Both the position numbers and the translations under genes were made by a program. A DNA stretch of 19,082 bases from CAZXCQ01 sp964639275 (GTDB lineage Bacteria > Desulfobacterota > DSM-4660 > Desulfatiglandales > Desulfatiglandaceae): positions 1-19,082 of the forward strand of contig CAZXCQ010000102.1 in assembly GCA_964639275.1 (NCBI GenBank), in the 5' to 3' direction. Under the pieces are notes generated by a model. That model was not told where the DNA came from. It ran no database searches and saw only the letters and a program-made list of their open reading frames with translations. How positions within the stretch are numbered: the stretch's first letter is position 1; each line of letters begins with the position of its first letter. Shown here one piece after another: positions 8,130 through 14,944 of the stretch.

Positions 8130-8795
8130 CTACTTTTCCCTTCGATATGTTGCCCTGAAGCGACGGACAGGCGGATCTTCGTTGTCCATGAAGTCCTCAA
8201 AACTGCGTTCTGTCAGGCCGAAGGACTGAAAACGCGTGAATTCATCCTTCGTAAGGGGCCAGGGCATCTTTCCCTCGGATTCATTCGGGTCACGACCCCG
8301 GGCAATGACCAGTAACGTGCCCCCGGGCGCGACAAAGGAGGAAATCTCGCGCATCGCGTCGGCCCTGATATGCGGTGGCAACACCTGGAGAGTATACGAT
8401 TCCAGCACGAAACCAAAGGTGCCTCTCCATTTGGATGGCGCGTGGAACAAATCTGCGACCACATAAGACACCGGGGATTCTGGATATCGGTTCTTGCAGA
8501 AGGCGATTGCAGATTCGGAAATGTCGAATGCCGTCGTTTCAAAACCTCGCCTTGCCAATTCTTCTGCATCGTCACCCAAACCGCATCCGACTTTGAGCGC
8601 CTGGCCAGGACCGGTAAATTGGTTTTGATCGAGCCAGGTGATGAGATTGGGATTTGGTGCCAAATCAGCCCAAGGAATGATGGATGTGTCGCCATCTGCC
8701 TGGAAATAAAGCTCTTCGAACCATCCCAGCGGGTCACCGGCCTGGAGGTGTTTTTGCGCCATCTCCCTGGCGGTTGCTCTGTGTGTTTCGCTCAT
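8130..8795 (-). CDS. Class I SAM-dependent methyltransferase
   Basis: 221 residues from the ATG at 8795, which has GGAGA eight bases upstream; the frame stays open to 8873 but lacks a better start. The Rossmann methyltransferase core is visible: motif I as ALKVGCGLGDDAEELA at 66-81, the acidic residue after strand 2 in FDISESAI (D91), and later VVADLF and a hydrophobic SYTLQVLPP segment. The fold fits small-molecule methyltransferases of the thiopurine or UbiE-like type; substrate unknown. It is the first minus-strand gene after the rightward block. Its upstream region begins at a cassette-type boundary (G|TTAAAT at 8871/8870), suggesting it entered as an integron cassette, but no matching R'' box is visible downstream. 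Confidence 0.88.
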   Translation of the reverse strand: MSETHRATAREMAQKHLQAGDPLGWFEELYFQADGDTSIIPWADLAPNPNLITWLDQNQFTGPGQALKVGCGLGDDAEELARRGFETTAFDISESAIAFCKNRYPESPVSYVVADLFHAPSKWRGTFGFVLESYTLQVLPPHIRADAMREISSFVAPGGTLLVIARGRDPNESEGKMPWPLTKDEFTRFQSFGLTERSFEDFMDNEDPPVRRFRATYRREK

Positions 8796-8864
8796 TATTG
8801 TGTCTCCAGCCCGGCGGCTTTTTGCCGTCCCTGTGTGAGCATATGTTTTGTGTTTTTGGCTTCT

Positions 8865-8896
8865 ATTTAACACCCCCGGCTACCCGATTCGCATTT
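8865..8896 (-). repeat. Degenerate attC: R' core and R'' remnant around an intron scar
   Basis: Read on the minus strand, TCGCATT at 8889-8895 (complement AATGCGA) looks like an R'' box and ATTTAAC at 8865-8871 gives a consensus R' core GTTAAAT. Between them only 17 nt of group II intron sequence remain; the L'/L'' arms are gone. With the intron's GT restored, the R'' would read GTTCGCATT, close to the start GTTCGCAAT of the cassette beginning at 12788. That makes 12788-8871 a candidate single long cassette. Confidence 0.5.
8872..8888 (+). mobile_element. 3'-end scar of a second group II intron copy
   Basis: 8872-8897 matches 13173-13198 at 25 of 26 bases (difference at 8890 versus 13191). 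The shared sequence ACCCCCGGCTACCCGAT is the 3' end of the larger intron remnant; the match then runs into R''-type sequence (TCGCATTTT here, TAGCATTTT there). Everything 5' of the last 17 nt is missing. Confidence 0.6.
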
Positions 8897-8897
8897 T

Positions 8898-9807
8898 TCA
8901 TATAATGTTTCTGGAGCAATGTGTAAGCCATTAGGCCATGGTATCGTTCCACCTCAATAGTCGCCCCTTTAAAGAAAGTCAATTTCGATAGCGGCTTGAA
9001 GACAGGACCTCGGTTTATGTATCCCGAAAAATCGATATCTCCCTTTATGCAATCGTCAAATTCAATAGAATAATCTCTTCGCTATTTGATTCTTTTGGTA
9101 TCGTGGCTTTATGTCAGGTTGTCAAAACCGTGTGATATCAAATTGATGTCCGAACTCAGGTAATCCCGATTCCTTGATTGCTGTGGCAGAATAGTCAGGC
9201 TAATCAAGAAACTGGAGGGGAGCTGGCGACCTGCAAGGCCTGGCCGCCGTGACACTTGATTTAGCCGACCACAGGCCATTCCCGTGGCAAGCTTACGTTA
9301 GGAGGCCTCTCTCGGACCTATCTGTATTCCCTTAGTATCATTAAACATCAAACAAAAATAGAATGGTAACATTAAAGGATATGGATGACAGAATGCTAAG
9401 GAAGAAGTGGAGCAGAGGGTTTAAGGGACACAACCATAACAGATCTTGAAAAACCACGCCTCAACAAATAGAGAAAGAGTTGCGTAAGGACAGTGGCTGT
9501 GGGCGAGCGTTCCGAAAGACTGGCGGAAACACTATTAGACAAGCACCCCGGATACTATACTGGAAAAAATCGTTCAGTATCTCATAAACCGACTTTTCCC
9601 TCCAAAATATTCTCTGATCCATTGATCCACTTCGGGATTTGAAGCGACGTCATGGTCAATGACGGGTTCCAGTAAATGCCTTATGTTTCTGATTGTCCCG
9701 TTTTTTTCATGGGGAACGATAATTGTCCGGTTATCCGGTCGGCTCCCGCCGCTGCAATTCAGACTGATTCGTTGATTTGTACGCGGTGAACGCTCGCTAA
9801 AGGTTCG
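8898..9807. other. 910-bp region without a supported gene
   Basis: No credible open frame with a start was found on either strand. A 76-codon minus-strand frame (9574-9802), with stretches such as NIRHLLEPVIDHDVASNP, has no initiation codon and may be a gene remnant. Another structure of note is a stem AAGGCCTG (9235-9242) with CAGGCCATT (9272-9280), complementary except for one extra A, followed by GTTAGGA at 9297-9303. This resembles attC arms plus an R'' core but lacks a matching R' core. Confidence 0.4.
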
Positions 9808-10695
9808 CTATTGGCAGGATTCGGCGCAATACTGACCGTCGCAGCACTGTTCACCTGCTTTACAGCACATCTCGTATTCACCCTGGCCGCAGCAAATAGG
9901 ACACTCAGTTCTGGATCGACAGAGACCCCCGCAGCAGACTTCATCTGCTTTACAGCACATCTCGTATTCACCTTGACCGCAGCAGATAGGACACTCAGTT
10001 CTGGATCGACAGAGACCCCCGCAGCAGACTTCATCTGCTTTACAGCACATCTCATATTCACCTTGACCGCAGCAGATAGGGCACTTAGTCTTGGATTGAC
10101 AGAAACCCATACAGCAGACTTCATCTGAGTCACAGCATTCGTCAAAAGCATATTCATGGCAGCAGACAGGGCATTCCTGCTTGCTGTAACAGACTTCACC
10201 GCACAAAACGCCATCGCAGCCGCATTCACCAGTCAGGGCCACTTGGCTTGCCTTGGAGGGGATTGTCTCCAATTCAGGGGTGTCACCGACTTTGATGTGC
10301 AGGAGCAACGAGGATGGGTCCTCCTTGTACTCAACGACCCTGAAAATAGAGACGGCTATGGCCTTGCCGTCACCGTCACCCAAAAAATGGAGAATGACCG
10401 GGTGAGGGGACTGCTCGGAGGCTTTTGAGGTTATCTCTGCCCACAGGAAGGAAGCCGGGCGAGTCAGGTAGGTGTTAGTTGTGGACTTTTGTATCAGGGT
10501 ATACTTCGGCAAATCTGTCAGGACAAGGCTGTATACTCCTTTGCCCAGAACCGTTGCGCTCATGTTGCCTGCATACTGCACGTACGGAAAACCTATTTCA
10601 GGGGGAGCCGAACTATGGGTATCACTACCGCAACCAGGTAACATCGCAAGAAAAAAGCATGCCAAAATTGTCAAGAAGAATCCGTTCCTTTGCAT
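9808..10695 (-). CDS. Lipoprotein with cysteine-rich tandem repeats
   Basis: 295 residues. The N-terminus is a lipoprotein signal: MQRN, a hydrophobic stretch, then the lipobox LPGC, so it should be lipid-anchored on the cell envelope. The central part (about residues 25-150) has no recognised domain. The C-terminal half is four cysteine-dense units, two of them near-identical 30-residue copies containing CPICCGQGEYEMCC then KADEVCCGGLC, eight cysteines each. The CC spacing recalls granulin-like or other disulfide-knot modules; metal binding is an alternative. The ATG at 10695 is preferred over the one at 10701 because AAGGAGGT (10709-10702) is six bases from it and adjacent to the other. It sits alone, in the long cassette-like interval with the next lipoprotein. 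Function unknown. Confidence 0.82.
   Translation of the reverse strand: MQRNGFFLTILACFFLAMLPGCGSDTHSSAPPEIGFPYVQYAGNMSATVLGKGVYSLVLTDLPKYTLIQKSTTNTYLTRPASFLWAEITSKASEQSPHPVILHFLGDGDGKAIAVSIFRVVEYKEDPSSLLLHIKVGDTPELETIPSKASQVALTGECGCDGVLCGEVCYSKQECPVCCHEYAFDECCDSDEVCCMGFCQSKTKCPICCGQGEYEMCCKADEVCCGGLCRSRTECPICCGQGEYEMCCKADEVCCGGLCRSRTECPICCGQGEYEMCCKAGEQCCDGQYCAESCQ
9861..10130 (-). repeat. Three 90-bp tandem direct repeats inside the cysteine-rich gene
   Basis: Units begin at 9861, 9951 and 10041, each starting with (TA)CAGCACATCTC. Units 1 and 2 differ at three bases; unit 3 is more diverged, and a fourth, strongly diverged unit follows to about 10220. The period is 30 codons, so copy-number change would keep frame. 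Confidence 0.92.
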
Positions 10696-10709
10696 GGTCA
10701 TACCTCCTT

Positions 10710-11372
10710 GTTGGTCCGTTATAGTTGGCCCTTGAGGGATGCTTTCCTAACCAATGGCACCGACACGCTTTCTCCCGGGATTTTGATTGCGTTGCAAGAA
10801 GCCACTTTTCTACCGGAATATTATAGTGGAGATGGTCTTGAGGTCAAGCCAATCTCGACTATCCCCTGAGGGGGTATTGGCAAGGGTTCGGATGTGCTGA
10901 AAGTAAATCGCGTATTGATTGGGAAGTCTATTTGTAATTCGGTAATTATTCAATCATCCTTGCATTCTTCTGAGTATCGTATTCTGCAATTTCGAGAACC
11001 CAAATTTATTTAGGATTACAAAAGCAACCCTGAAAAAAGGCTAATTTCAGTATCATATCGGTAGTCCAGCATTATGTAAAGATAACCTATCAGGGATTCG
11101 CACCAATATGTAGCGGCATTGGATAATGAGCAGAATGGCAAATTCAATCTTGCTCGGATGAGCCGTAGGCAGTGTCCCTTCGGGGGCAAAAATGCTTTTG
11201 TTTTTTAGCTTATATTTGGCAAAGTAGGTAATTCTTCATATATCATGCCTGCTGAAATCTTATGCTCTCTCCTTCAATCTACCGCACCTTATCTAACCCA
11301 TCAAAAGAACAAGTATTCTTCAGAAACTGGAAACCAAAGAGATTAGTTGGCAGTATCAGATTTTAGGTATTA
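10710..11372. other. 660-bp intergenic region between the two lipoprotein genes
   Basis: No supported gene. It contains TCCTAAC at 10745-10751, which on the minus strand reads GTTAGGA and could be a cassette boundary 50 bp before the cysteine-rich gene, and GTTCGGA at 10886-10892, which could be an R'' core. The arms between them (CAATGGCACC and GGTATTG) pair only with a 3-base bulge, so an attC here is doubtful. The remainder is AT-rich and featureless by eye. Confidence 0.35.
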
Positions 11373-12479
11373 TCATTCGTCCGAAATTGTAAAGCTTGTA
11401 GCATTATTGGGATCACCATAAAATGAAAGATTAGTAGGATTACCATGTTCATCTTTACAATCACAAGTAACTTTGCCCCCACCTTTATTACTACACCCTG
11501 GACCACCAATCCACCAATTATTATGATCCCAAGTGCGCCCCTGGGCTATGAAAAAGTCGGAAAAAACACAGTTGATGGTCTCGTATTGATTAGCTTCATA
11601 ATTCACGGTAAAAGTACCCTTCATAGCAAAATTAAGTTTGCCTGGTTCATAGTTATAGTTGTTCTGATTGGATTTTACCTTACTATTCCACCAATCAGCT
11701 ACATCTGATGAGCCGTGACGACCAAGCACAAAATCAAGAGAGGTTGTATAAGCATTTACCCAATCTAAATCTACTACCGTTCCTATTTTTATGTAGTGAT
11801 TAGGATCTTGAGAACTTGGTATATAAAAATCTTCAACCTTATAACTGCCACCAATAAAGAGAGGTCCATTAATGTCAAATTTTACATAATTGTCATGATA
11901 GTGCATTTTTAATTCGAGTTTGTCAATTTCAACCGAAGACTGATCCAACAAAATAAGCTGATCAGGAGATGGGTTTTCCACATCATAATTTGTCAGTAAA
12001 ATATTACTTGGGACTCCCACTTCATTTGCGACAGATTCTTTCGCAACTTCAAATGGTAGATCATCTTCCTGCATTGATGTATGTACCATCGTAGAGATAG
12101 GACTCACAATGAGTTGACCATCAACTTCACCTTGCAGGGGAGCAATAAATATCATTGGTTTTTCAACCGGAGTCGAACTGGGAGCAGGATAGTCTGAGTG
12201 CTTTATATTGTCTACGTATATTTCAGCAACGACATTTAACTCGCTGTCCTTCGGATCATCCAGGGTCCAGGCCCCATTGGCATCGGTGACTGTTATCGTT
12301 TCCCCATCACATACCCCATTTGAGTCAAAATCAACACAGACCCAGGCGCCCTCATAGTGGCTTCCAATAACAACCCCCTGAATAGTTTGTGGGGTTTGAT
12401 TGTCACTACTATCATCACTACAACCACTCATAAGTATCAGACTTAAGCCAAGAATTATTAACCCCAATTTCTTTGTCAT
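11373..12479 (-). CDS. Putative cell-surface lipoprotein
   Basis: 368 residues. A signal peptide with lipobox (LILMSGC, cysteine near residue 20) is followed by an acidic low-complexity linker SDDSSDNQTPQT, so the mature protein is probably an envelope lipoprotein. Residues about 33-75 (GVVIGSHYEGAWVCVDFD, SNGVCDGE, TVTDANGAWTLDD) look like a small beta-sandwich repeat with an Asp/Asn-rich, calcium-binding-like loop, as in carboxypeptidase-regulatory or SdrD-B-like domains. The rest has no domain I recognise; the C-terminal part is rich in W, N and C (four paired-looking cysteines). A strong ribosome site AAGGAGGAGG lies just upstream. The gene is AT-rich compared with the left half of the window, consistent with horizontal origin. 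It lies about 310 bp inside the cassette that starts at 12788. Confidence 0.8.
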   Translation of the reverse strand: MTKKLGLIILGLSLILMSGCSDDSSDNQTPQTIQGVVIGSHYEGAWVCVDFDSNGVCDGETITVTDANGAWTLDDPKDSELNVVAEIYVDNIKHSDYPAPSSTPVEKPMIFIAPLQGEVDGQLIVSPISTMVHTSMQEDDLPFEVAKESVANEVGVPSNILLTNYDVENPSPDQLILLDQSSVEIDKLELKMHYHDNYVKFDINGPLFIGGSYKVEDFYIPSSQDPNHYIKIGTVVDLDWVNAYTTSLDFVLGRHGSSDVADWWNSKVKSNQNNYNYEPGKLNFAMKGTFTVNYEANQYETINCVFSDFFIAQGRTWDHNNWWIGGPGCSNKGGGKVTCDCKDEHGNPTNLSFYGDPNNATSFTISDE

Positions 12480-12664
12480 AATACCTCCTCCTTAAGCTGC
12501 CGTTGTCGTTGTTGAACAAATAGTGTGCCAAGGATAGAATTGCGGGCAGCGCAAAGCGTCCAAAAGCCTCTGAAAATACGCAACAATGATCTAAAATTAT
12601 TGACCTTTTTCAGGATACAAGAGGTATCTTTCGGTAACCTCACAAATTTTGGCGCATCAGAAAC

Positions 12665-12689
12665 GTGAGATATGCCTACGGTATCTCAC
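12665..12689. other. Perfect 8-bp hairpin in a 300-bp noncoding leader
   Basis: GTGAGATA (12665-12672) and TATCTCAC (12682-12689) form an 8-bp stem with a 9-base loop. There is no T-run on either side. It lies in the noncoding stretch 12480-12780 between the surface lipoprotein and the cassette boundary at 12788/12789, which otherwise shows no gene. Confidence 0.4.
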
Positions 12690-12780
12690 ATGTGCACCTC
12701 CCATTTTACTTCCTCTTGGCTCCGAAGAAGACAGTGTAAGGAACCCAACGGGATGTCGACCTGCTACTCACTGTCCTCTT

Positions 12781-12833
12781 ATTGCGAACGACAGAATAAC
12801 CGGTGAGTTTACGAGTCTGGTTCATTTTTTTGT
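12781..12833 (-). repeat. attC site D, split by an intron (R', L', L'' part)
   Basis: Minus-strand order: R' core GTTCGCAAT (12789-12781); L' AATAACCGG (plus strand 12795-12803); L'' as plus-strand CTGGTTCATT (12817-12826), where GGTT-C-ATT pairs with AATAACC leaving one extrahelical C at 12823; a T-run; and GT at 12832-12833. The remaining R'' bases TAGCATT are at 13190-13196, beyond the intron. Joined, they give GTTAGCATTTT, matching this cassette's start GTTAGCATTC. Confidence 0.75.
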
Positions 12834-13189
12834 GGTACGCCCGGCATAGGCGTGAACTTGTGGGGTGAAAGTCCCCTATGTGTGAATCCTGTCAATGGTT
12901 AATATGATTGACATAAACACTGGCCGAAAGCAAGTCCAAGATCCCGGACCCTAAGCGGGGGGCGGAACCGCGAGGAACCGTCTGAAGCTTGTCTGCCTCT
13001 TGCAGGGAAGCCCCGCTTAAAAGCGGAATAAACCTCCGTGCAAAGCTATGAGTCCCCCTGATGAGCGGGATTGTCTCTTTGAAACGCCCCTTGCGCTTGC
13101 CCGCCTTTTACCCGCCTCTGGCGGGCTGGAGGGGACCCGCATGCCAGGTGGTGTGGGGGCTGGGGGAGAAAAACCCCCGGCTACCCGAT
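12834..13189 (+). mobile_element. Group II intron remnant (IIC-attC type), maturase lost
   Basis: About 356 bp with group II features: a domain I-like start CGCCCGGCATAGGCGTG and GGGGTGAAAGTCCCC (12862-12876); a structured stretch to about 13048; the 5' strand of domain V CCCCCTGATGAGCGGG (13054-13069) and its 3' strand ACCCGCATGCCAGGTGG (13135-13151); and domain VI as a stem GCTGGGGG (13159-13166) with CCCCCGGC (13174-13181), ending CTACCCGAT. No reverse transcriptase/maturase ORF is present in domain IV. Domain V is also interrupted by about 65 nt (13070-13134), which include a small hairpin CCCGCC-TCT-GGCGGG at 13111-13125. It is antisense to the cassettes and lies inside an attC R'' box, which fits group IIC-attC introns. 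The exact 5' boundary is uncertain: removal from 12834 restores R'', though GTGGTACG at 12832 looks more like an intron start. Confidence 0.72.
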
Positions 13190-13196
13190 TAGCATT

Positions 13197-13967
13197 TTAT
13201 TTGGCGTTATTCTTCCAATGCTCATATCTACGCTTTGCCGTCACTAAATCAGAAATCTTTGGCTTGTTTTTTAACGAATAAATTTTATCCCAAATAGCCT
13301 TAAGCTCATCTGCTGCCTTTGGGTGCCATTTGTGCTTAACCGCCCATGCTCGCACATTAGAAGAATCTTCAATGTGATTATTTATTCGTAAAATTCTCAC
13401 TGTCGTTTGTGCGTGCTCTTTGTCTCTTGGATTTAAGACAGTATGAGATAGATTGATAAGGCCAGTTAGAGAGGTTAAAGCTGACTCAACAACAGGGTCA
13501 CTAATTAACACCTCCTTATCAGGTTGCCCCTCCCCAAAAACCAAAGGAGACCATGTCTTTTTCCAATTATCTAGAGCGCCTTCCATATGAGGGACAGCCA
13601 CTATTGCCAGCAAGCTTTTCATTGGATCCACTTGATCCATCATCTTTGCGTCAGCATATATTGCAACAACAATGCTTTTATTGAATTCTCTTTTTAATGT
13701 ACGAATTGTTTCCAGCCTGAGACTTTTGCCGCAGGGCAACCGAACCTTTTCTCCTTTGTGTAGCCGCTTAGATACACCTTCACCAAGGGCTGCTGTCAGC
13801 GTAGTATTTAAAATATTTTGTTTTGATGGTATAAACAGAATCACATCATGAACAATTTCTGAATGTTGCTTGCACAATTCATTGGCGACAGAAATTGCAT
13901 TGCTGATTGCACTATTATCGAGATCATCTCCTGGAACAAGTATTCTTATTGTCTGATTTTCATCCAT
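13197..13967 (-). CDS. Integron cassette protein of unknown function
   Basis: 256 residues, not recognised. It has no signal peptide or membrane segment, so it is probably cytoplasmic. The N-terminal half alternates hydrophobic strands and helices (IRILVPGDDLDNSAI, VHDVILFIPS, FNKSIVVAIYAD, LLAIVAVPHMEG), suggesting a Rossmann-like or flavodoxin-like alpha/beta fold. The C-terminal third is helical and charged (SSNVRAWAVKHKWHP, ADELKAIWDKIYSLKNK) and might bind nucleic acid or a partner. The ATG at 13967 is 27 bases from the cassette start at 13994, with only a weak GGAT ahead of it. The stop codon directly abuts the R'' box of attC D, a classic compact cassette arrangement. Confidence 0.75.
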   Translation of the reverse strand: MDENQTIRILVPGDDLDNSAISNAISVANELCKQHSEIVHDVILFIPSKQNILNTTLTAALGEGVSKRLHKGEKVRLPCGKSLRLETIRTLKREFNKSIVVAIYADAKMMDQVDPMKSLLAIVAVPHMEGALDNWKKTWSPLVFGEGQPDKEVLISDPVVESALTSLTGLINLSHTVLNPRDKEHAQTTVRILRINNHIEDSSNVRAWAVKHKWHPKAADELKAIWDKIYSLKNKPKISDLVTAKRRYEHWKNNAK

Positions 13968-13988
13968 TGCTATATCCGCAATTGTGAA

Positions 13989-14050
13989 TGCTAACCCGCT
14001 GCGAATCAGGCGCGAGGCTTACGAGTCGCCTGCATTCGTCTTGTTGGGAT
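13989..14050 (-). repeat. attC site C (recombination site of the HELIH cassette)
   Basis: R' core GTTAGCA (13995-13989, cut between 13995 and 13994); L' plus strand CGAATCAGGCG (14002-14012); L'' plus strand CGCCTGCATTCG (14027-14038), complementary to L' except for one extrahelical C at 14033; R'' ATCCCAAC (14050-14043). About 62 bp, a normal attC length. R'' is the exact complement of the cassette's start GTTGGGAT at 14820-14813. Confidence 0.88.
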
Positions 14051-14059
14051 TTCAGTTGA

Positions 14060-14806
14060 TCACAATCGTCGAAGCTCCCATCTACCGTTCACAAGCTGCC
14101 TTGTGGCTAAGTGCAGGCATTCTGGGAGCTTTAGCCTATCGCGAAGACCGAGCAAAACCTCTCCGAAGCGTTGCGGACCCTGCAGGTCGTCATTCTTCAC
14201 GGCATGCCGCAGGTGTTGAAATAGCTCGCGAGCATCTGTATCGGAGTCCATAAAGCGAGTTAGAAATTCCTCGGAGAGTTGACGCTGGTTCGGAGTCAGG
14301 GAGCTATTGAATACATCGCCGGAAAGATCAGCTAATCGCAGTCGCCAAGCGGTAGCAAGTGGACGAGATATATTTGGGACTCCTTGAACGAGGGGAATAG
14401 TTCCTTGTTTGATGTCTTTCCGTATCTCCCTGTAAAAAACCTCACTAACGGGCCTTTCCCCTGTGTCTTCAAATAACCGATGAAGCACGTAGGTGTCATC
14501 GACCGCGTCACGTATGCGCTTGACTGCATCCTGAATGTCGGCAGTGACAGCCGAGTCATTGGTTGGCCATGCCAGTAGAGGAAAGTTGTCTATGAACTGC
14601 ATACGTATGTGGATGAGCTCATGAGCTATGTCGACAATCTCGTCCGCCGTCACCTTATATCGGATTTCAGCTTGTTGTGCTGTGTCACAGAAGTCCATGT
14701 AAGCGCACTCAGCCAAGCTATTGTCGCGGATGAAAGAAACCGGCACGCGAGCGGATACCAGTTGGTGCAAGCTGTCAGCATAGTTTGTTTTGAAATGGTA
14801 TGTCAT
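14060..14806 (-). CDS. HExxH metallopeptidase-like cassette protein
   Basis: 248 residues, predicted soluble. IVDIAHELIHIRMQF at about 57-71 contains HELIH (62-66) within a helix-like, hydrophobic setting, the zinc-binding pattern of zincin metallopeptidases. No convincing third ligand can be assigned by eye, and the rest (many acidic and arginine-rich helices, such as DIQDAVKRIRDAVDDTYVLH) matches no family I recognise. The ATG lies 13 bases from the cassette start; the leader GGGATAGTGAT provides at best a weak ribosome site. The stop is ten bases from R'' of attC C. It could be a protease effector or a regulator of the ImmA/IrrE kind, but the family is unproven. Confidence 0.75.
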   Translation of the reverse strand: MTYHFKTNYADSLHQLVSARVPVSFIRDNSLAECAYMDFCDTAQQAEIRYKVTADEIVDIAHELIHIRMQFIDNFPLLAWPTNDSAVTADIQDAVKRIRDAVDDTYVLHRLFEDTGERPVSEVFYREIRKDIKQGTIPLVQGVPNISRPLATAWRLRLADLSGDVFNSSLTPNQRQLSEEFLTRFMDSDTDARELFQHLRHAVKNDDLQGPQRFGEVLLGLRDRLKLPECLHLATRQLVNGRWELRRL

Positions 14807-14812
14807 ATCACT

Positions 14813-14939
14813 ATCCCAACGATGAAGTCAGGGGCAGCCAGGGCTCCCCCTAACTTTAAAAACATGATTAATTTCCAATTTGCGATAACCTGTCAAAATG
14901 CGTCGGCCCTGGCTGCCACCTGAACTGACAGGTTCGATG
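14813..14939 (-). repeat. attC site B (recombination site of the HNH cassette)
   Basis: R' GTTGGGAT (14820-14813, cut 14820/14819); L' plus strand CAGGGGCAGCCAGGGC (14829-14844); L'' plus strand GCCCTGGCTGCCACCTG (14906-14922), complementary to L' except for one extrahelical A at 14918; R'' CATCGAAC (14939-14932). The 61-base loop makes it a long attC, about 127 bp. R'' is the exact complement of the HNH cassette's start GTTCGATGA at 15740-15732. Confidence 0.87.
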
Positions 14940-14944
14940 ATTCC

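Noticed and set aside
9574..9802. 76-codon minus-strand frame with protein-like composition.
   Set aside because: No start codon, no ribosome site and no recognised family; kept only as a possible remnant.
9811..10128. Long plus-strand open frame opposite the cysteine-rich gene, and another minus-strand frame at 9759-10229.
   Set aside because: They stay open only because the 90-bp period is a multiple of three. The lipoprotein frame has a signal peptide, lipobox and strong ribosome site; these have none.
9861..10130. Regular 90-bp periodicity considered as a CRISPR array.
   Set aside because: The whole unit repeats without unique spacers and is translated in frame as 30-residue modules.
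10745..10892. Possible attC between the two lipoprotein genes.
   Set aside because: Core-like boxes are present, but the arms pair poorly (3-base bulge, about 7 bp) and the R'' does not closely match the cassette start.
13048..13281. Plus-strand frame over intron domain V/VI as a leftover maturase.
   Set aside because: The translation has no reverse transcriptase or maturase motifs and overlaps structured RNA elements and attC sequence.
13984..14253. Plus-strand open frame across the HELIH gene end and attC C.
   Set aside because: It runs antisense through the attC palindrome and the supported minus-strand gene, and has no ribosome site.
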